Source of the DNA: Albidovulum sp.
GTDB lineage: Bacteria > Pseudomonadota > Alphaproteobacteria > Rhodobacterales > Rhodobacteraceae
Length of the DNA stretch: 64,000 nt
Reading direction: 5' to 3'
NCBI GenBank assembly: GCA_030837785.1
Contig: JAUQYA010000162.1
Span: forward strand, 1 to 64,000
The notes under the pieces are model-generated. The model searched no databases and was not told the DNA's origin. It saw only the letters and a list, made by a program, of their open reading frames with translations. Shown in pieces: positions 15,229 through 23,851 of the stretch (the first letter of the stretch is position 1; each line of letters begins with the position of its first letter). Made by a program: the position numbers and the translations under genes.

Positions 15229-16410
15229 TCATTTATCGGCCAGCAGCTCAGCTGCCAAAGTTCGCAGCGCATGCGCCGCAACCAGCGGGACCACGCCGTT
15301 GCCACAGAGCCGAAGCCGGTCCACCCGGTGGGCCAGCCCATCAGCGCCTCGACGAACAGCGGGTTCAAGGTCCGGCGCGGCTCGGAGGTATCGCTCCCAG
15401 CCATCGGCATCACCAGGACCTGGCGGCCAAGCAGGCCGTTGACCGGGGTGTTCGCAAGGCTCGTCGCCCCGTCCTTGTGATCGCGGGCCGTCGGCGTCAT
15501 CCACATCCCCGCCGCATGGGTCAGGTCCGCCGTCCGGCGATTGCCCGCGCTCGGCTTGCAGCCGTCGTTCGCCATCGGCGTCGGCCAATCCCGCGCCATG
15601 CGGTCCAGACCTTTCTCGTCCCTCCGCTCGCCACCCCGGCTGCGGAAACTGTCGATCTGCGGCGTCGGCCAGAGCGCGGCCGTGGTCGCCAGGTTCATCC
15701 CGTGCTGGCCTGCTGCCTGCGACGGCGTCGGCTTCGTCTGCCGGTTCTCGTTCGCGCTCGCCCTCGGCGTCGGCCAGAGCCGCAGCAGTTCCGTCCGGTT
15801 CCCGCCACTCGACCGGGTGCCAGAGCAGGCGCGCGGGGTCGGCCAGCTCGTCCCCCTCGCGGATGGCGAGGATGAAGAGCCGTTCGCGCTTGTGGGGTGC
15901 GCCGACTTCCGCCGCCGTGAAGATGCCTGCCGCAAGGCGGTAGCCCATGTCGACCAGTCCTGCGGCGACTTCGGGGAAGCCGAGGCGGAGATGATGGGCG
16001 ACATTCTCGAGGAAGACGAAGGGCGGCTCGACCTCGCCGATGATGCGGGCGACATGCGGCCAGAGGTGGCGCGGATCGTCGGCACCCCGGCGCTTGCCCG
16101 CAACGGAGAACGGCTGGCACGGGTAGCCCGCAGTGACGATGTCCACCGCGCCGCGCCAAGGGCGGCCATCGAAGGTTCCAACGTCGTCCCAGAGAGGCGC
16201 GCGATCCAGGGCCTCGTCTTCCATCCGCGCCACGAGGATGGACGCGGCGAAGGCGTCCCGCTCGACGTAACCCACAGCACGATATCCGGGGATGGCGATG
16301 GCAAGCCCGAGGTCGAGCCCGCCCGCGCCGGAGCAGAGGGAGAGGCCGAAGAGGCATGCGTCTCCGGCTCCGGAAGTGTCTCCGGAGGGATGTAAAGCCA
16401 GGTCATGCAT
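15229..16410 (-). CDS. Phage C5-cytosine DNA methyltransferase
   Basis: A 393-residue Dcm-type enzyme. Motif I is SLCSGAGGLDLGLA, motif IV AGYPCQPFSVAG with the catalytic Cys, motif VI FVFLENVAHH, motif VIII KRERLFILA, and motif X CGNGVVPLVAAHALRTLA. The region between VIII and X, where target recognition normally sits, is low-complexity, with repeats of LADADGER type, and the same DNA in another frame is also open. It probably protects phage DNA by methylation; no cognate endonuclease is adjacent. GAGG lies before ATG 16410, three bases after the ParB-methyltransferase gene. Confidence 0.85.
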   Translation of the reverse strand: MHDLALHPSGDTSGAGDACLFGLSLCSGAGGLDLGLAIAIPGYRAVGYVERDAFAASILVARMEDEALDRAPLWDDVGTFDGRPWRGAVDIVTAGYPCQPFSVAGKRRGADDPRHLWPHVARIIGEVEPPFVFLENVAHHLRLGFPEVAAGLVDMGYRLAAGIFTAAEVGAPHKRERLFILAIREGDELADPARLLWHPVEWREPDGTAAALADAEGEREREPADEADAVAGSRPARDEPGDHGRALADAADRQFPQPGWRAEGRERSGPHGAGLADADGERRLQAERGQSPDGGPDPCGGDVDDADGPRSQGRGDEPCEHPGQRPAWPPGPGDADGWERYLRAAPDLEPAVRRGADGLAHRVDRLRLCGNGVVPLVAAHALRTLAAELLADK

Positions 16411-16413
16411 GCC

Positions 16414-17796
16414 TCAGGCTGCTGATTTGCGTTTGCGGGTCGGTTCGGGATCGGCGTTTGCGTCCGACGTTTCGGCCGGGGCATCTGCAGTGGCTTCGGC
16501 TTTGTCGCCCAGCCGCTCGGCCTTCACCTCGGCGAAGGTCCGGCCGTCGCCATCGAGGATCGCGTCACGGCCGGTCTCTACCTGCCAGCGTTCGACAGCG
16601 ACATCGACATAGGCCGGGCTGATCTCCATCGCGAAGACCCGGCGGCCATTGGCCTCGCCCGCCATGATCTGCGAGCCGGACCCCGAGAACGGCTCGTAGC
16701 AAAGCCCGCCGCGCGCGACGTGCTGGCGCATCGGAATGCCGAAGGCGTCCAGCGGTTTCGGTGTCGGATGGTCGGGCCGGTCGTCCTTGGCAAAGCTGGG
16801 CAGCGCCCAGGTCGAGGGCAGGGTTTCCTCGGCCACTTTTGGCGGGCGGTTGGGGCGGCGCCAGCCCATGAAACAGGGCTCATGCTTCCAGAGGTAATGC
16901 GAGCGGGTGAGAACCCCGCGATCCTTGACCCAGATGATCTGCTGGTGGACGAAGGCACCGGCGCGCTCCCAGCAGGCTTCCAGCATCGCCTGGCGGCGCG
17001 AGGCGTGCCAGCAATACCAGGCGGCGTCCTCGGTGATGGCTTCCGCCACGGCGGCGGCGATGAAGCCGTCGTAAAGCTCGGCGCCCTGGCTGCTGTCGTC
17101 CCAGGTCACGCCGTAGGACTGGCTCCAGTCTTTATTCCGCGTCGGGTGGTTCGAGCCGTCGTAATCCACCAGATACGGTGGGTCGGTGGCGAACAGCACC
17201 GCCCGCTCGCCATTCATCAGGCGGCGCACATCGTCGGCGCTGGTGCTGTCGCCGCAGAGGAGGCGATGTTCGCCGAGGATCCACAGATCGCCCGTCCGCG
17301 ACGCCGGATTGCGCGGCGGTTCGGGGATGGTCACCGGCGGCACGCTGGTGCCACCGCCTTCCTCGCTCTCGTCGTCCGGCACGAAGGCCAGCAGCTTGTC
17401 CAACTCACCGTCGGAAAACCCGACCAGCGTGAGGTCGAAATCCTCGGCCAAGAGGTCATTCAATTCAGCCGATAGAGCCGCCTCGTCCCACGGACTTTCC
17501 GCGAGCTTGTTGTCGGCGATGCGGTATGCCCGCCGTTTCGCCTCGGTCAGGTGCCCGAGCACGATCACCGGCGCCTCGGTCAGGCCGAGCTGCGTCGCGG
17601 CCAGGACGCGGCCGTGGCCCGCGATCAACTCGCCGTCCTCGCCGACGAGGCAGGGCACGGTCCAGCCGAACTCGGCCATGCTGGCGGCGATCTTCGCGAC
17701 CTGATCCGCGCCATGCACCTTCGCGTTCTTCGCGTAGGGCTGGAGGCGCGCAAGCGGCCACATCTCGATCCGCTCGGGGGCGAAGGCGAGGGTCAT
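16414..17796 (-). CDS. ParB-domain fused N6-adenine/N4-cytosine methyltransferase
   Basis: A 460-residue fusion beginning at ATG 17796. The N-terminal 130 residues are a ParB/Srx-like nuclease fold (LQPYAKNAKVHGADQVAKIA, GELIAGHGRVLAATQLG). The C-terminal part is a beta-class type DNA methyltransferase: catalytic DPPY in LFATDPPYLVDYDG, then AdoMet-binding YEPFSGSGSQIMAGE. Such fusions are common in alphaproteobacterial prophages and methylate phage DNA. The longer upstream frame lacks a good start. The tail after about residue 425 is a disordered Ala/Glu/Lys stretch. Confidence 0.9.
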   Translation of the reverse strand: MTLAFAPERIEMWPLARLQPYAKNAKVHGADQVAKIAASMAEFGWTVPCLVGEDGELIAGHGRVLAATQLGLTEAPVIVLGHLTEAKRRAYRIADNKLAESPWDEAALSAELNDLLAEDFDLTLVGFSDGELDKLLAFVPDDESEEGGGTSVPPVTIPEPPRNPASRTGDLWILGEHRLLCGDSTSADDVRRLMNGERAVLFATDPPYLVDYDGSNHPTRNKDWSQSYGVTWDDSSQGAELYDGFIAAAVAEAITEDAAWYCWHASRRQAMLEACWERAGAFVHQQIIWVKDRGVLTRSHYLWKHEPCFMGWRRPNRPPKVAEETLPSTWALPSFAKDDRPDHPTPKPLDAFGIPMRQHVARGGLCYEPFSGSGSQIMAGEANGRRVFAMEISPAYVDVAVERWQVETGRDAILDGDGRTFAEVKAERLGDKAEATADAPAETSDANADPEPTRKRKSAA

Positions 17797-18287
17797 GGGT
17801 GATCCTGTCGATGATGATGGTGGCGGCGATCGGCGGCGCCGTGCGATGGATTCCGGCTGGCGGAGTCCACCGGCTTCCGGGTGGATTCCGGGGTCCAGGG
17901 TATCCACCCTGGAGTCCACCAGCGAAGGTTCTGTTATTGCGTGGTTATTTCAGGTTGCGCGGTGGCTTCCGGACGGGGTGGCTTCCCAAAAATCCGGCCC
18001 TGTCGCTGGCGATATGCCGCGCTTCGCCCGCCAGCATAGGATTATCGCCCGGAAGGAACCAACATATCAAAGGCTTAGGCGTTTGCGCTTCGACCATCCG
18101 CCGACCGCTCGCCCCATCGCGAACTGTCGCCGCGCCTTGGCCGTCCTGGACCCCGGATCGGATTCCGGCTGGACTCCGGAAGCCAGCGACGCGGCGGCTG
18201 CCTGCGCGCTCCTCTCCCGAGCATATCGAATTCATAGCCTCCTAGAGCGAATCCGTCTCGCCCTGCGGTGTCTCGCAAGAAAATGTC
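17797..18287. repeat. Intergenic region with GGATTCCGG repeats and a hairpin
   Basis: No convincing gene lies in these 490 bases. The 13-mer GGATTCCGGCTGG occurs at 17848-17860 and 18160-18172, and its 9-base core again at 17883-17891, with related GGAGTCCAC words between. A perfect 8-bp inverted repeat, TCCAGGGT-ATCC-ACCCTGGA, spans 17894-17913, with matching GTGGA/TCCAC arms outside. The open frame at 17945-18235 on the minus strand has no family resemblance and atypical composition. The repeats may be regulatory or the scar of a past insertion. Confidence 0.45.
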
Positions 18288-18740
18288 TCACCAGCGCGTC
18301 GAGCCTTGACAGGCTCCGTGCGCCGCCTTCGCCACCACGAACTCCATCGACCGCTTCTGCGGCACGCGCTTCCCGTTCAGCCGCCATGTGATGACCGCGA
18401 TGCCGTACTGCCAGCGCCGGTTGGCGGTGGCCCGGCTGATGCCGAGTTCCCAACAGATCGGCTTCCATGGCGTCCGGTTGGCCCGCAGCCAGAGCAAACG
18501 CGCGTCCCCGGAATCCAGCCAGCGCAGCCAGAGCAGCGTATCCTCAGCCTCGGTGATCTGACGCGGGCTGGGCCTCGGACGGCGCATTGTGGGCTGTTGC
18601 CCAACCTGATCGGCGAAGCTGTGGAAATACTCGGGCCAGGCGTTGAAGTAGCCTCGCGGCTGCACCCCAGGCAGCGAACGGAATACGTCGGCCGCGTTCT
18701 CAAGCCGATCCTCGACCATGACAGGCGTCCACTCAGCCAT
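18288..18740 (-). CDS. DUF6362-like phage protein with helix-turn-helix
   Basis: A 150-residue protein from ATG 18740 (MAEWTPVMVEDRLENAADV). The segments VQPRGYFNAWPEYFHSF and ARLLWLRANRTPWKPICWEL, then the helix-turn-helix GISRATANRRWQYGIAVI, match DUF6362 proteins of Rhodobacteraceae prophages. A DNA-binding or transcriptional role is likely. It overlaps the 66-residue gene upstream by 8 bases. Confidence 0.78.
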   Translation of the reverse strand: MAEWTPVMVEDRLENAADVFRSLPGVQPRGYFNAWPEYFHSFADQVGQQPTMRRPRPSPRQITEAEDTLLWLRWLDSGDARLLWLRANRTPWKPICWELGISRATANRRWQYGIAVITWRLNGKRVPQKRSMEFVVAKAAHGACQGSTRW

Positions 18741-18933
18741 TGGCGACCACCCGGCGTTCGGGCCGCTGGCCATAGAGCCTGTCGCCCAGTTGACGGACCA
18801 GTTCGCGTTCCGGCCAGGTAAGGCGGGGATCGTCCACGCCGACGGCGAGCAGCCCCTGTTCCTTCCAGCCGTCGCGCTTGACCTGATCGGGGTTCCGGCG
18901 CTGGCCGCCGTAGCCGCGGGGATGCCATCTCAT
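18733..18933 (-). CDS. Small basic phage protein (66 aa)
   Basis: A 66-residue basic protein (MRWHPRGYGGQRRNPDQVKR and DPRLTWPERELVRQLGDRLY). It is chained by ATGA overlap to the RuvC-like gene and overlaps the DUF6362 gene, which argues that it is translated. I recall similar small proteins beside RuvC-like genes in related prophages. Function unknown. Confidence 0.65.
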   Translation of the reverse strand: MRWHPRGYGGQRRNPDQVKRDGWKEQGLLAVGVDDPRLTWPERELVRQLGDRLYGQRPERRVVANG

Positions 18934-19451
18934 GCGACACCCCCGTTCGTCTCGATCGCCCAGAGCAGGATGGCGATGGCGTCGGCCTCGTTGTCGTCGG
19001 CGGGGCTGAAGCCGCGCGCCCGGGCTGCGGCGATCATCGCGGCCTTGTCAGCATTGCCCTTGCCGATGGCGTGTTTCTTGATGGTCCCGACCGGCGCACC
19101 ACCGTACGGAATGCCGCGAAGCTCGGCCCACGACGTCAGTGTCGCAAGGAGACCGCCATAGACATGGGCGGCATCCGTCCCGGCATGGCGGCGGACCTCT
19201 TCGAACCAGATGGCGGAAATCGGACCGGACAGCCGGTCGACCTCGGTCAGCCAGTTGGTGAAGCGGAGATAGCGCATGCCGCCGCCGTCAAAACGGCCGG
19301 GGCGGAAGCTGACGGTGCCGTTCGTGACCATCCCGTCATGGCTGCGGAGCGCCCAGCCGGTCGTCGTACCGAGATCGAGAGCGAGGATGCAGGGCGCCGA
19401 GCCGCGCCCCGGCTCGGGGCGGATGTCCTGCGCGAGGATCGTTGTGTTCAT
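18930..19451 (-). CDS. RuvC-like Holliday-junction resolvase
   Basis: A 173-residue RNase H-fold protein. Residues around LALDLGTTTGWALR hold the first catalytic Asp, IWFEEVRRH the Glu, and DDNEADAIAILLW the final acidic pair, as in RuvC. GTIKKHAIGKGNADKAAM is the family's typical Lys-rich loop. It would resolve branched DNA before packaging. It lies next to the repeat cluster at 19549-19819, which is a candidate phage origin. The protein appears complete. Confidence 0.86.
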   Translation of the reverse strand: MNTTILAQDIRPEPGRGSAPCILALDLGTTTGWALRSHDGMVTNGTVSFRPGRFDGGGMRYLRFTNWLTEVDRLSGPISAIWFEEVRRHAGTDAAHVYGGLLATLTSWAELRGIPYGGAPVGTIKKHAIGKGNADKAAMIAAARARGFSPADDNEADAIAILLWAIETNGGVA

Positions 19452-19548
19452 GGTGAAGGCTCACGGATCGTGGGCCTTCGGCTTTGGTCACGGGCAGGGA
19501 ATCACGTCGCGGGCGCCGGATCAAGGAAAATGCGCCCGGCGCATGGAA

Positions 19549-19819
19549 TGCACCACTTGTCGCCACCTGCACCACTTCGCCTCCAAGGTGGTGCACAGGA
19601 TTTCGATTTGAAATCAACAATGTCACCACCTGCACCACCTGCACCACTTATTTCCTTACATTCGTGTAGGGAGATGAAAAGCAGTGGGGATATGCGTTTC
19701 CATAGGAAAGGAAGGAAGTTGGTGGCCCAAGTGGTGCAGGTGGTGACATGATTGATATATATGGCGTTTTTCATGCACCACCTTGGGCCGGAAGTGGTGC
19801 ACCGGCACGAAGTGGTGCA
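19549..19819. repeat. Nine-copy TGCACCAC iteron-like cluster, candidate phage origin
   Basis: The octamer TGCACCAC occurs five times on the plus strand (19549, 19568, 19631, 19640, 19774) and four times as GTGGTGCA (19588, 19731, 19794, 19812) in 271 bases. Two pairs, 19568/19588 and 19774/19794, form inverted repeats with the same 12-base spacer. Partial copies (CACCACCTG, GGTGGTGACA) extend several of them. AT-rich DNA lies between (19650-19720 and 19748-19772). The cluster sits just after the primase-helicase gene and before the RuvC-like gene. No open frame here looks real. Confidence 0.7.
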
Positions 19820-19884
19820 TGCCGGAACGCAAGAGGGGCACCCTTGCGGATGCCCCTGAAGCCATTTTCCGGATCGCGGCCCGG

Positions 19885-22464
19885 TCAGTCGCCGCCTGTC
19901 AACTTCCGATGACGCCATTCGCGCACGCCTCCGATCTGGCGTTGATGCCGTTCCCAGTTCCGCGATTTCAGCCAGGCGCCGACCCGCATCTGATCGCCCT
20001 TGGTCCATTTCGCGGGCTCGATGCCGAGGGCGCCTTCGAGGATTTCACCCACGGAAGTGTCGCGGATCGGCTCGGGGCGCTCCACTTCCTCTTCCTGCCA
20101 GTCGTCCCAGCCGGCATGGCCGCGATTGACGCTGCGGGTCTCGTGGGTCAGCCAGCGGTCGAGGCGGGCGTCCCAGGCATCGGCCTGATAGCGCGCCTCC
20201 TGCGCGGCGGTCGCATCGGCCAGCAGCGCCGGATCCTCGATCCACCAGATCGCGCCCTCGCGGAAGCGGTGGACCGCTTCGGCCCAGAGCTGGTCGCGGT
20301 CGCGGGCCAGCGCGGCGATGTCGATGGTGCCGCAGCGCAGCGGCCAGAAGCGGCGGTTGCCGGTCTCGTCGCGCAGATAGGTGTCGGGGTTCACGGTGCC
20401 GGCAAAGACGCATTGGCGCGGCACCTCGACGGTGTAGCGGCCATAGGGCGGGCGGAAGCGATCGGTGGTGCGGGTCAGGAACGCCTTGATGCGCGAGACC
20501 TCGGCCCGGCCGATGGCATCGAGTTCGGCGATTTCCACGATCCAGACGCCCTGCATGTGGATGGCGGCGTCCTTGGAGCCAAGCTCGGGCAATTCGTCGG
20601 TGAACCAGTCCTCGCCCGCCAGCACCTTGATGGCAGTCGATTTGCGCGCGCCCTGCGGGCCTTCGAGGATCAGCATGTGATCGGCCTTGACGCCGGGCCG
20701 GTAGATGCGCGCCACCGCCGAGATCAGCCAGAGCGCGCCGACGGTATGGTGGAACGCGGTGGGGTCAGTTCCGAGATAGGCGCTGGTCCAGGTCTCGATC
20801 CGGGGCGTGCCGTCCCATTTCAGGGTGTCGAGCCAGTCGCGCACGGGATGGAAGCGCAGCTCGCGCGCGACAGCCGCGACGGCGCGGCTGACCACCACCG
20901 GGGCGACATTGAGGCCGCGCAGCTGCAACCATTCGGCGGTGCGGATGTCGTCGGCATCCTCCCAGGGGCGCGGGAATGTGCTGGCCGCGTCGTCCCATGG
21001 CAGCGGCTGCCGCACCACGATCTCCTGCCCGAACTCGTCGAAACCCAGCACGCCCGCGAAAGCGGGATCCGCGTTCAGGGCGATGATGACATTGGCCTCG
21101 TTGCGCTCGGGCGTGCCGGAGAGGTCCTGACACAACCGACTGAGCCATGCGGGCTTCACGATCCGCGTATGAGGATCGCCGGTGGCGTTCACCCGGCGGC
21201 GCAGCTCGGCCAGCTGCCTCTCCAGGATCGACATGGAAATGCCGGTGGCGGTCTTGATCCGGGCGAGGATCTGGCGCTCGGGCAGCGGATCGAGCCCGGC
21301 CAGCGCGAGGCGGCCGAGCAGGCTGGACAAGGTTGCCAGTTCGGGCGGGTTGGTCAGCGCCGCGGTGGCGGCGATGAGCGCATCGGCGGAGTTCTCGGCC
21401 GGAAGGACCGGTGTCGGTGCAGCATCGTTGTCGGGCGCATCCGAACCGGCGTTGTAATCCTCGGCCCGCGCGCCGCGCATCAGATCGTCGTTGAAATCGT
21501 CGCCATGCAGCGGCAGCACGATCCGGTTCGGAATGTCGGCACGGTTCAGCCGGTCCGACAGCGTGGCGGCCGCCTGACGCCCGGCATCGCCCGCATCGGC
21601 GTAGATAGTGATGCGCGTTACGCCCTCGGGCCATTGGAACCGCGCCAGGCCATCGGCGGACAGCGCCGCCCAGACTGGCGTGCCGAAGAGCGCATGTGCC
21701 GCCAGCGCGGTCTCGATGCCTTCCGCGACGCCAAGGTGGCCGTCCTCGGGCATGGGAAACAGCCGAATGGCGGCCTCCGCGACCGAGCCCAGCATCTTCT
21801 TGCCGGCCGGGGCCTTGGCGCTGCCATCGTCAAGCAGGAAGGTGCGGTGGATGCCGGGCGCGCGATCACTGCTTGCGATCCGTGGCAATGCGATCAGCCC
21901 CGGCCAGCCGCGCCGGCTGTCGAAATCCGGCAGGTCGGGGTGGAACAGGAGGTCCGGCGAGCCCGGGTCCGATAGCCCCCGCGCGCGCAGATAGGTCTCG
22001 CCCGGCGTGCCGGCGAGCGGGACCGCACCGGCAAGCAGCCGGGCGATCTCGAGCGCGGGATCGCGCTTCAAGGGAGGTGGCGGTGGTGGCGCACGCCGTT
22101 CCGATGCACCGGGCGCGACGCCCGCGATATCCGCCGCCTCGGCAATCAGGGCGCGGCCCTCGAGCCCGGTCGCCTCCTCGATGGCGCTGATCGGGCCGCC
22201 GCCCTGATTGCCGTCGAAGTCGATCCAGTCGCCGGCATGCGGCCCGCGCAGGGTGATGACGCAGGAGCCCATCTTGTGCGGGGCGTCACCCCGGATATTC
22301 GCCAGCCGCCATTCGTCGCCCGACCGACGTCCATGCGGGAAGAGCCGCGGCACCCAATGTTCGGCGGTGTCGCGCAGCCGCTGGACGATCAGGTCCAGAT
22401 CGTAGCGGTCCGGCTGCTGATAAAGCGGTCGGACGTCATTGAGGTCGATGACCGCAGCACTCAC
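19885..22464 (-). CDS. Phage Toprim primase / VirE-family helicase fusion
   Basis: An 859-residue replication protein. Residues 20-115 resemble the DUF7146-type primase N-terminus. Residues 240-340 form a Toprim domain, with LGVAEGIETALAAHAL (Glu248) and ITIYADAGDAGR (Asp290). The C-terminal half is a VirE/VapE-type helicase with Walker A ILEGPQGARKSTAIKVL and Walker B IVEIAELDAIG, then the FLTRTTDRFRPPYGR and TGNRRFWPL segments. It should prime and unwind phage DNA. It starts at GTG 22464, coupled to a 14-residue leader ORF. Confidence 0.92.
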   Translation of the reverse strand: MSAAVIDLNDVRPLYQQPDRYDLDLIVQRLRDTAEHWVPRLFPHGRRSGDEWRLANIRGDAPHKMGSCVITLRGPHAGDWIDFDGNQGGGPISAIEEATGLEGRALIAEAADIAGVAPGASERRAPPPPPPLKRDPALEIARLLAGAVPLAGTPGETYLRARGLSDPGSPDLLFHPDLPDFDSRRGWPGLIALPRIASSDRAPGIHRTFLLDDGSAKAPAGKKMLGSVAEAAIRLFPMPEDGHLGVAEGIETALAAHALFGTPVWAALSADGLARFQWPEGVTRITIYADAGDAGRQAAATLSDRLNRADIPNRIVLPLHGDDFNDDLMRGARAEDYNAGSDAPDNDAAPTPVLPAENSADALIAATAALTNPPELATLSSLLGRLALAGLDPLPERQILARIKTATGISMSILERQLAELRRRVNATGDPHTRIVKPAWLSRLCQDLSGTPERNEANVIIALNADPAFAGVLGFDEFGQEIVVRQPLPWDDAASTFPRPWEDADDIRTAEWLQLRGLNVAPVVVSRAVAAVARELRFHPVRDWLDTLKWDGTPRIETWTSAYLGTDPTAFHHTVGALWLISAVARIYRPGVKADHMLILEGPQGARKSTAIKVLAGEDWFTDELPELGSKDAAIHMQGVWIVEIAELDAIGRAEVSRIKAFLTRTTDRFRPPYGRYTVEVPRQCVFAGTVNPDTYLRDETGNRRFWPLRCGTIDIAALARDRDQLWAEAVHRFREGAIWWIEDPALLADATAAQEARYQADAWDARLDRWLTHETRSVNRGHAGWDDWQEEEVERPEPIRDTSVGEILEGALGIEPAKWTKGDQMRVGAWLKSRNWERHQRQIGGVREWRHRKLTGGD

Positions 22465-22505
22465 TGGAACGCCTCCGATTGCGGCTCACGGGACAGGGTC
22501 TTCAT
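22461..22505 (-). CDS. 14-residue leader ORF coupled to the primase gene
   Basis: A very strong Shine-Dalgarno (AAAGGAGGGATCC) lies before ATG 22505, which opens a 14-codon frame, MKTLSREPQSEAFQ, whose TGA overlaps the GTG start of the primase gene (GTGA). The primase GTG itself has no good ribosome site. The simplest reading is that ribosomes load at the mini-ORF and re-start on the primase, setting its level. The peptide has no runs of a single amino acid, so attenuation is unlikely. Confidence 0.55.
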   Translation of the reverse strand: MKTLSREPQSEAFQ

Positions 22506-22531
22506 GGATCCCTCCTTTCGCGACGGTGACA

Positions 22532-23851
22532 TCAGGCCAGCAGCACGAGCCCGCGCTCGGCCCGGGTGATCGCGGTGTAAAGCCAGCGGCGGCGGTCGAG
22601 ATCGCTTCGGCCCAGCCCGTCGTCCCAGACGATGACGTTCTCCCATTGCGAGCCCTGCGCCTTGTGGGCGGTGATCGCCCAGCCGAAGGTCGCCTCGGTC
22701 AGCAGGCGCTTCTCCCGGTAATCGCGGTCATGGCGCTTGCCGTCATAGGCGACATGATCCTCGAAATGGCCCTTGTAGATGCGCAGGCGTCCGGGGCGGC
22801 CATCGCTGTCGAGGGGGGCAACGCGGCGCCCGTCCTCGTCATGGACCACGGCCGAGAAATAGAGGCTGCCCTCGTCGACGATATCCTCGAGCGTGAGGAA
22901 CATGCCGTTGATCAGCCCGAGGTCGTTCTGGTTCTTCAGGCAGATGATCTTCTCGGTTGCCCCGGTCGGCAGCCAGGTGCCGCCAAGCCCCGCCGCGGCG
23001 CGCATGGCGTTGTTGATCTGCAGCCGCGTGGCGTTCAGCCCCCAGATCAACTGGCCGCCGCGCAGCGCCTGTTCCGGGGTGATGTCGCCCTTGCGCAGCT
23101 TTGCCACATGGGTGTCGTAGTTGCCGAAGCCGATGGGCTCGCCCATGCGCGCCATGGTGGCCAGGCGGATGATCGCGCTTTCCGCCGCCTGGCGGTGGAT
23201 CTCGGTCAGCATGACGTCAGGCGCATCGCGGGTGAAGGCGCCTTCGCCCTTGATCGGCGGCAGCTGGCCGGGATCGCCAAGCACAAGGATCGGCTTGCCA
23301 AAGCTCATCAGGTCGCGTGCCATCTCCTCGCCGACCATCGACACCTCGTCGAGCACGATCAGCTTGGCATCGGCGGCATCGCTCTGCGGGTTCAGCGCAA
23401 AGCGGGGATGTTTCATCGCCGAAAGCGCCTGGCGCATCGCCTCGATGGCGGCCTTGGCTGTGGTCTGCTCGAAGCCGGTCAGACGTCGGGCGGCAGTCTC
23501 GGCCTCCTGAACCTTTTTCGCCGCCGCCTCGATCTCCGCCTCGGTCGCCTCGATCACCGAATAGATCAGGCTGTGGATGGTGCGCGCCGGCGTGCCCTTG
23601 CGGGTCAGCACCAGCGCCGCCTTGCCGGTGAAGGTGGCGGTGACCACACCCGGCATGCAGCGCCCATCCTTCGCGCCGCGATGGGGCGAGAGGCCGAGCT
23701 CGTCGAGGGCGAATTTCAGCACAGTGGATTTTCCGCTGCCGGCATAGCCGAAGAGGCGGAACACCTGCTGCTCATGGCTGCGGGTCTCGAACCAGTCGCG
23801 GATTGCGGCAATGGCGGCGGCCTGCGCCGCCGAGGGGGTGAAATCACTCAT
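22532..23851 (-). CDS. Dda/RecD-like superfamily I DNA helicase
   Basis: A 439-residue helicase from ATG 23851 (MSDFTPSAAQ). Motif I is LFGYAGSGKSTVLKF, motif II LIVLDEVSMVGEEMA, motif III ILVLGDPGQLPP, then EIHRQAAESAIIRLA (IV), and TEATFGWAITAHKAQGSQW (V) with LYTAITRAERGL (VI). Length and motif order fit phage Dda or RecD2-type 5'-3' helicases that help start replication and recombination. The start overlaps the upstream gene's stop by 8 bases. Confidence 0.93.
   Translation of the reverse strand: MSDFTPSAAQAAAIAAIRDWFETRSHEQQVFRLFGYAGSGKSTVLKFALDELGLSPHRGAKDGRCMPGVVTATFTGKAALVLTRKGTPARTIHSLIYSVIEATEAEIEAAAKKVQEAETAARRLTGFEQTTAKAAIEAMRQALSAMKHPRFALNPQSDAADAKLIVLDEVSMVGEEMARDLMSFGKPILVLGDPGQLPPIKGEGAFTRDAPDVMLTEIHRQAAESAIIRLATMARMGEPIGFGNYDTHVAKLRKGDITPEQALRGGQLIWGLNATRLQINNAMRAAAGLGGTWLPTGATEKIICLKNQNDLGLINGMFLTLEDIVDEGSLYFSAVVHDEDGRRVAPLDSDGRPGRLRIYKGHFEDHVAYDGKRHDRDYREKRLLTEATFGWAITAHKAQGSQWENVIVWDDGLGRSDLDRRRWLYTAITRAERGLVLLA

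Noticed and set aside
19501..19819. CRISPR array or telomere-like repeat
   Set aside because: Repeats are 8-10 bases, irregularly spaced and in both orientations, with no spacers of constant size; iteron or operator sites fit better.
19783..21975. 730-codon plus-strand ORF
   Set aside because: Antisense shadow of the primase-helicase, which has clear Toprim and Walker motifs.
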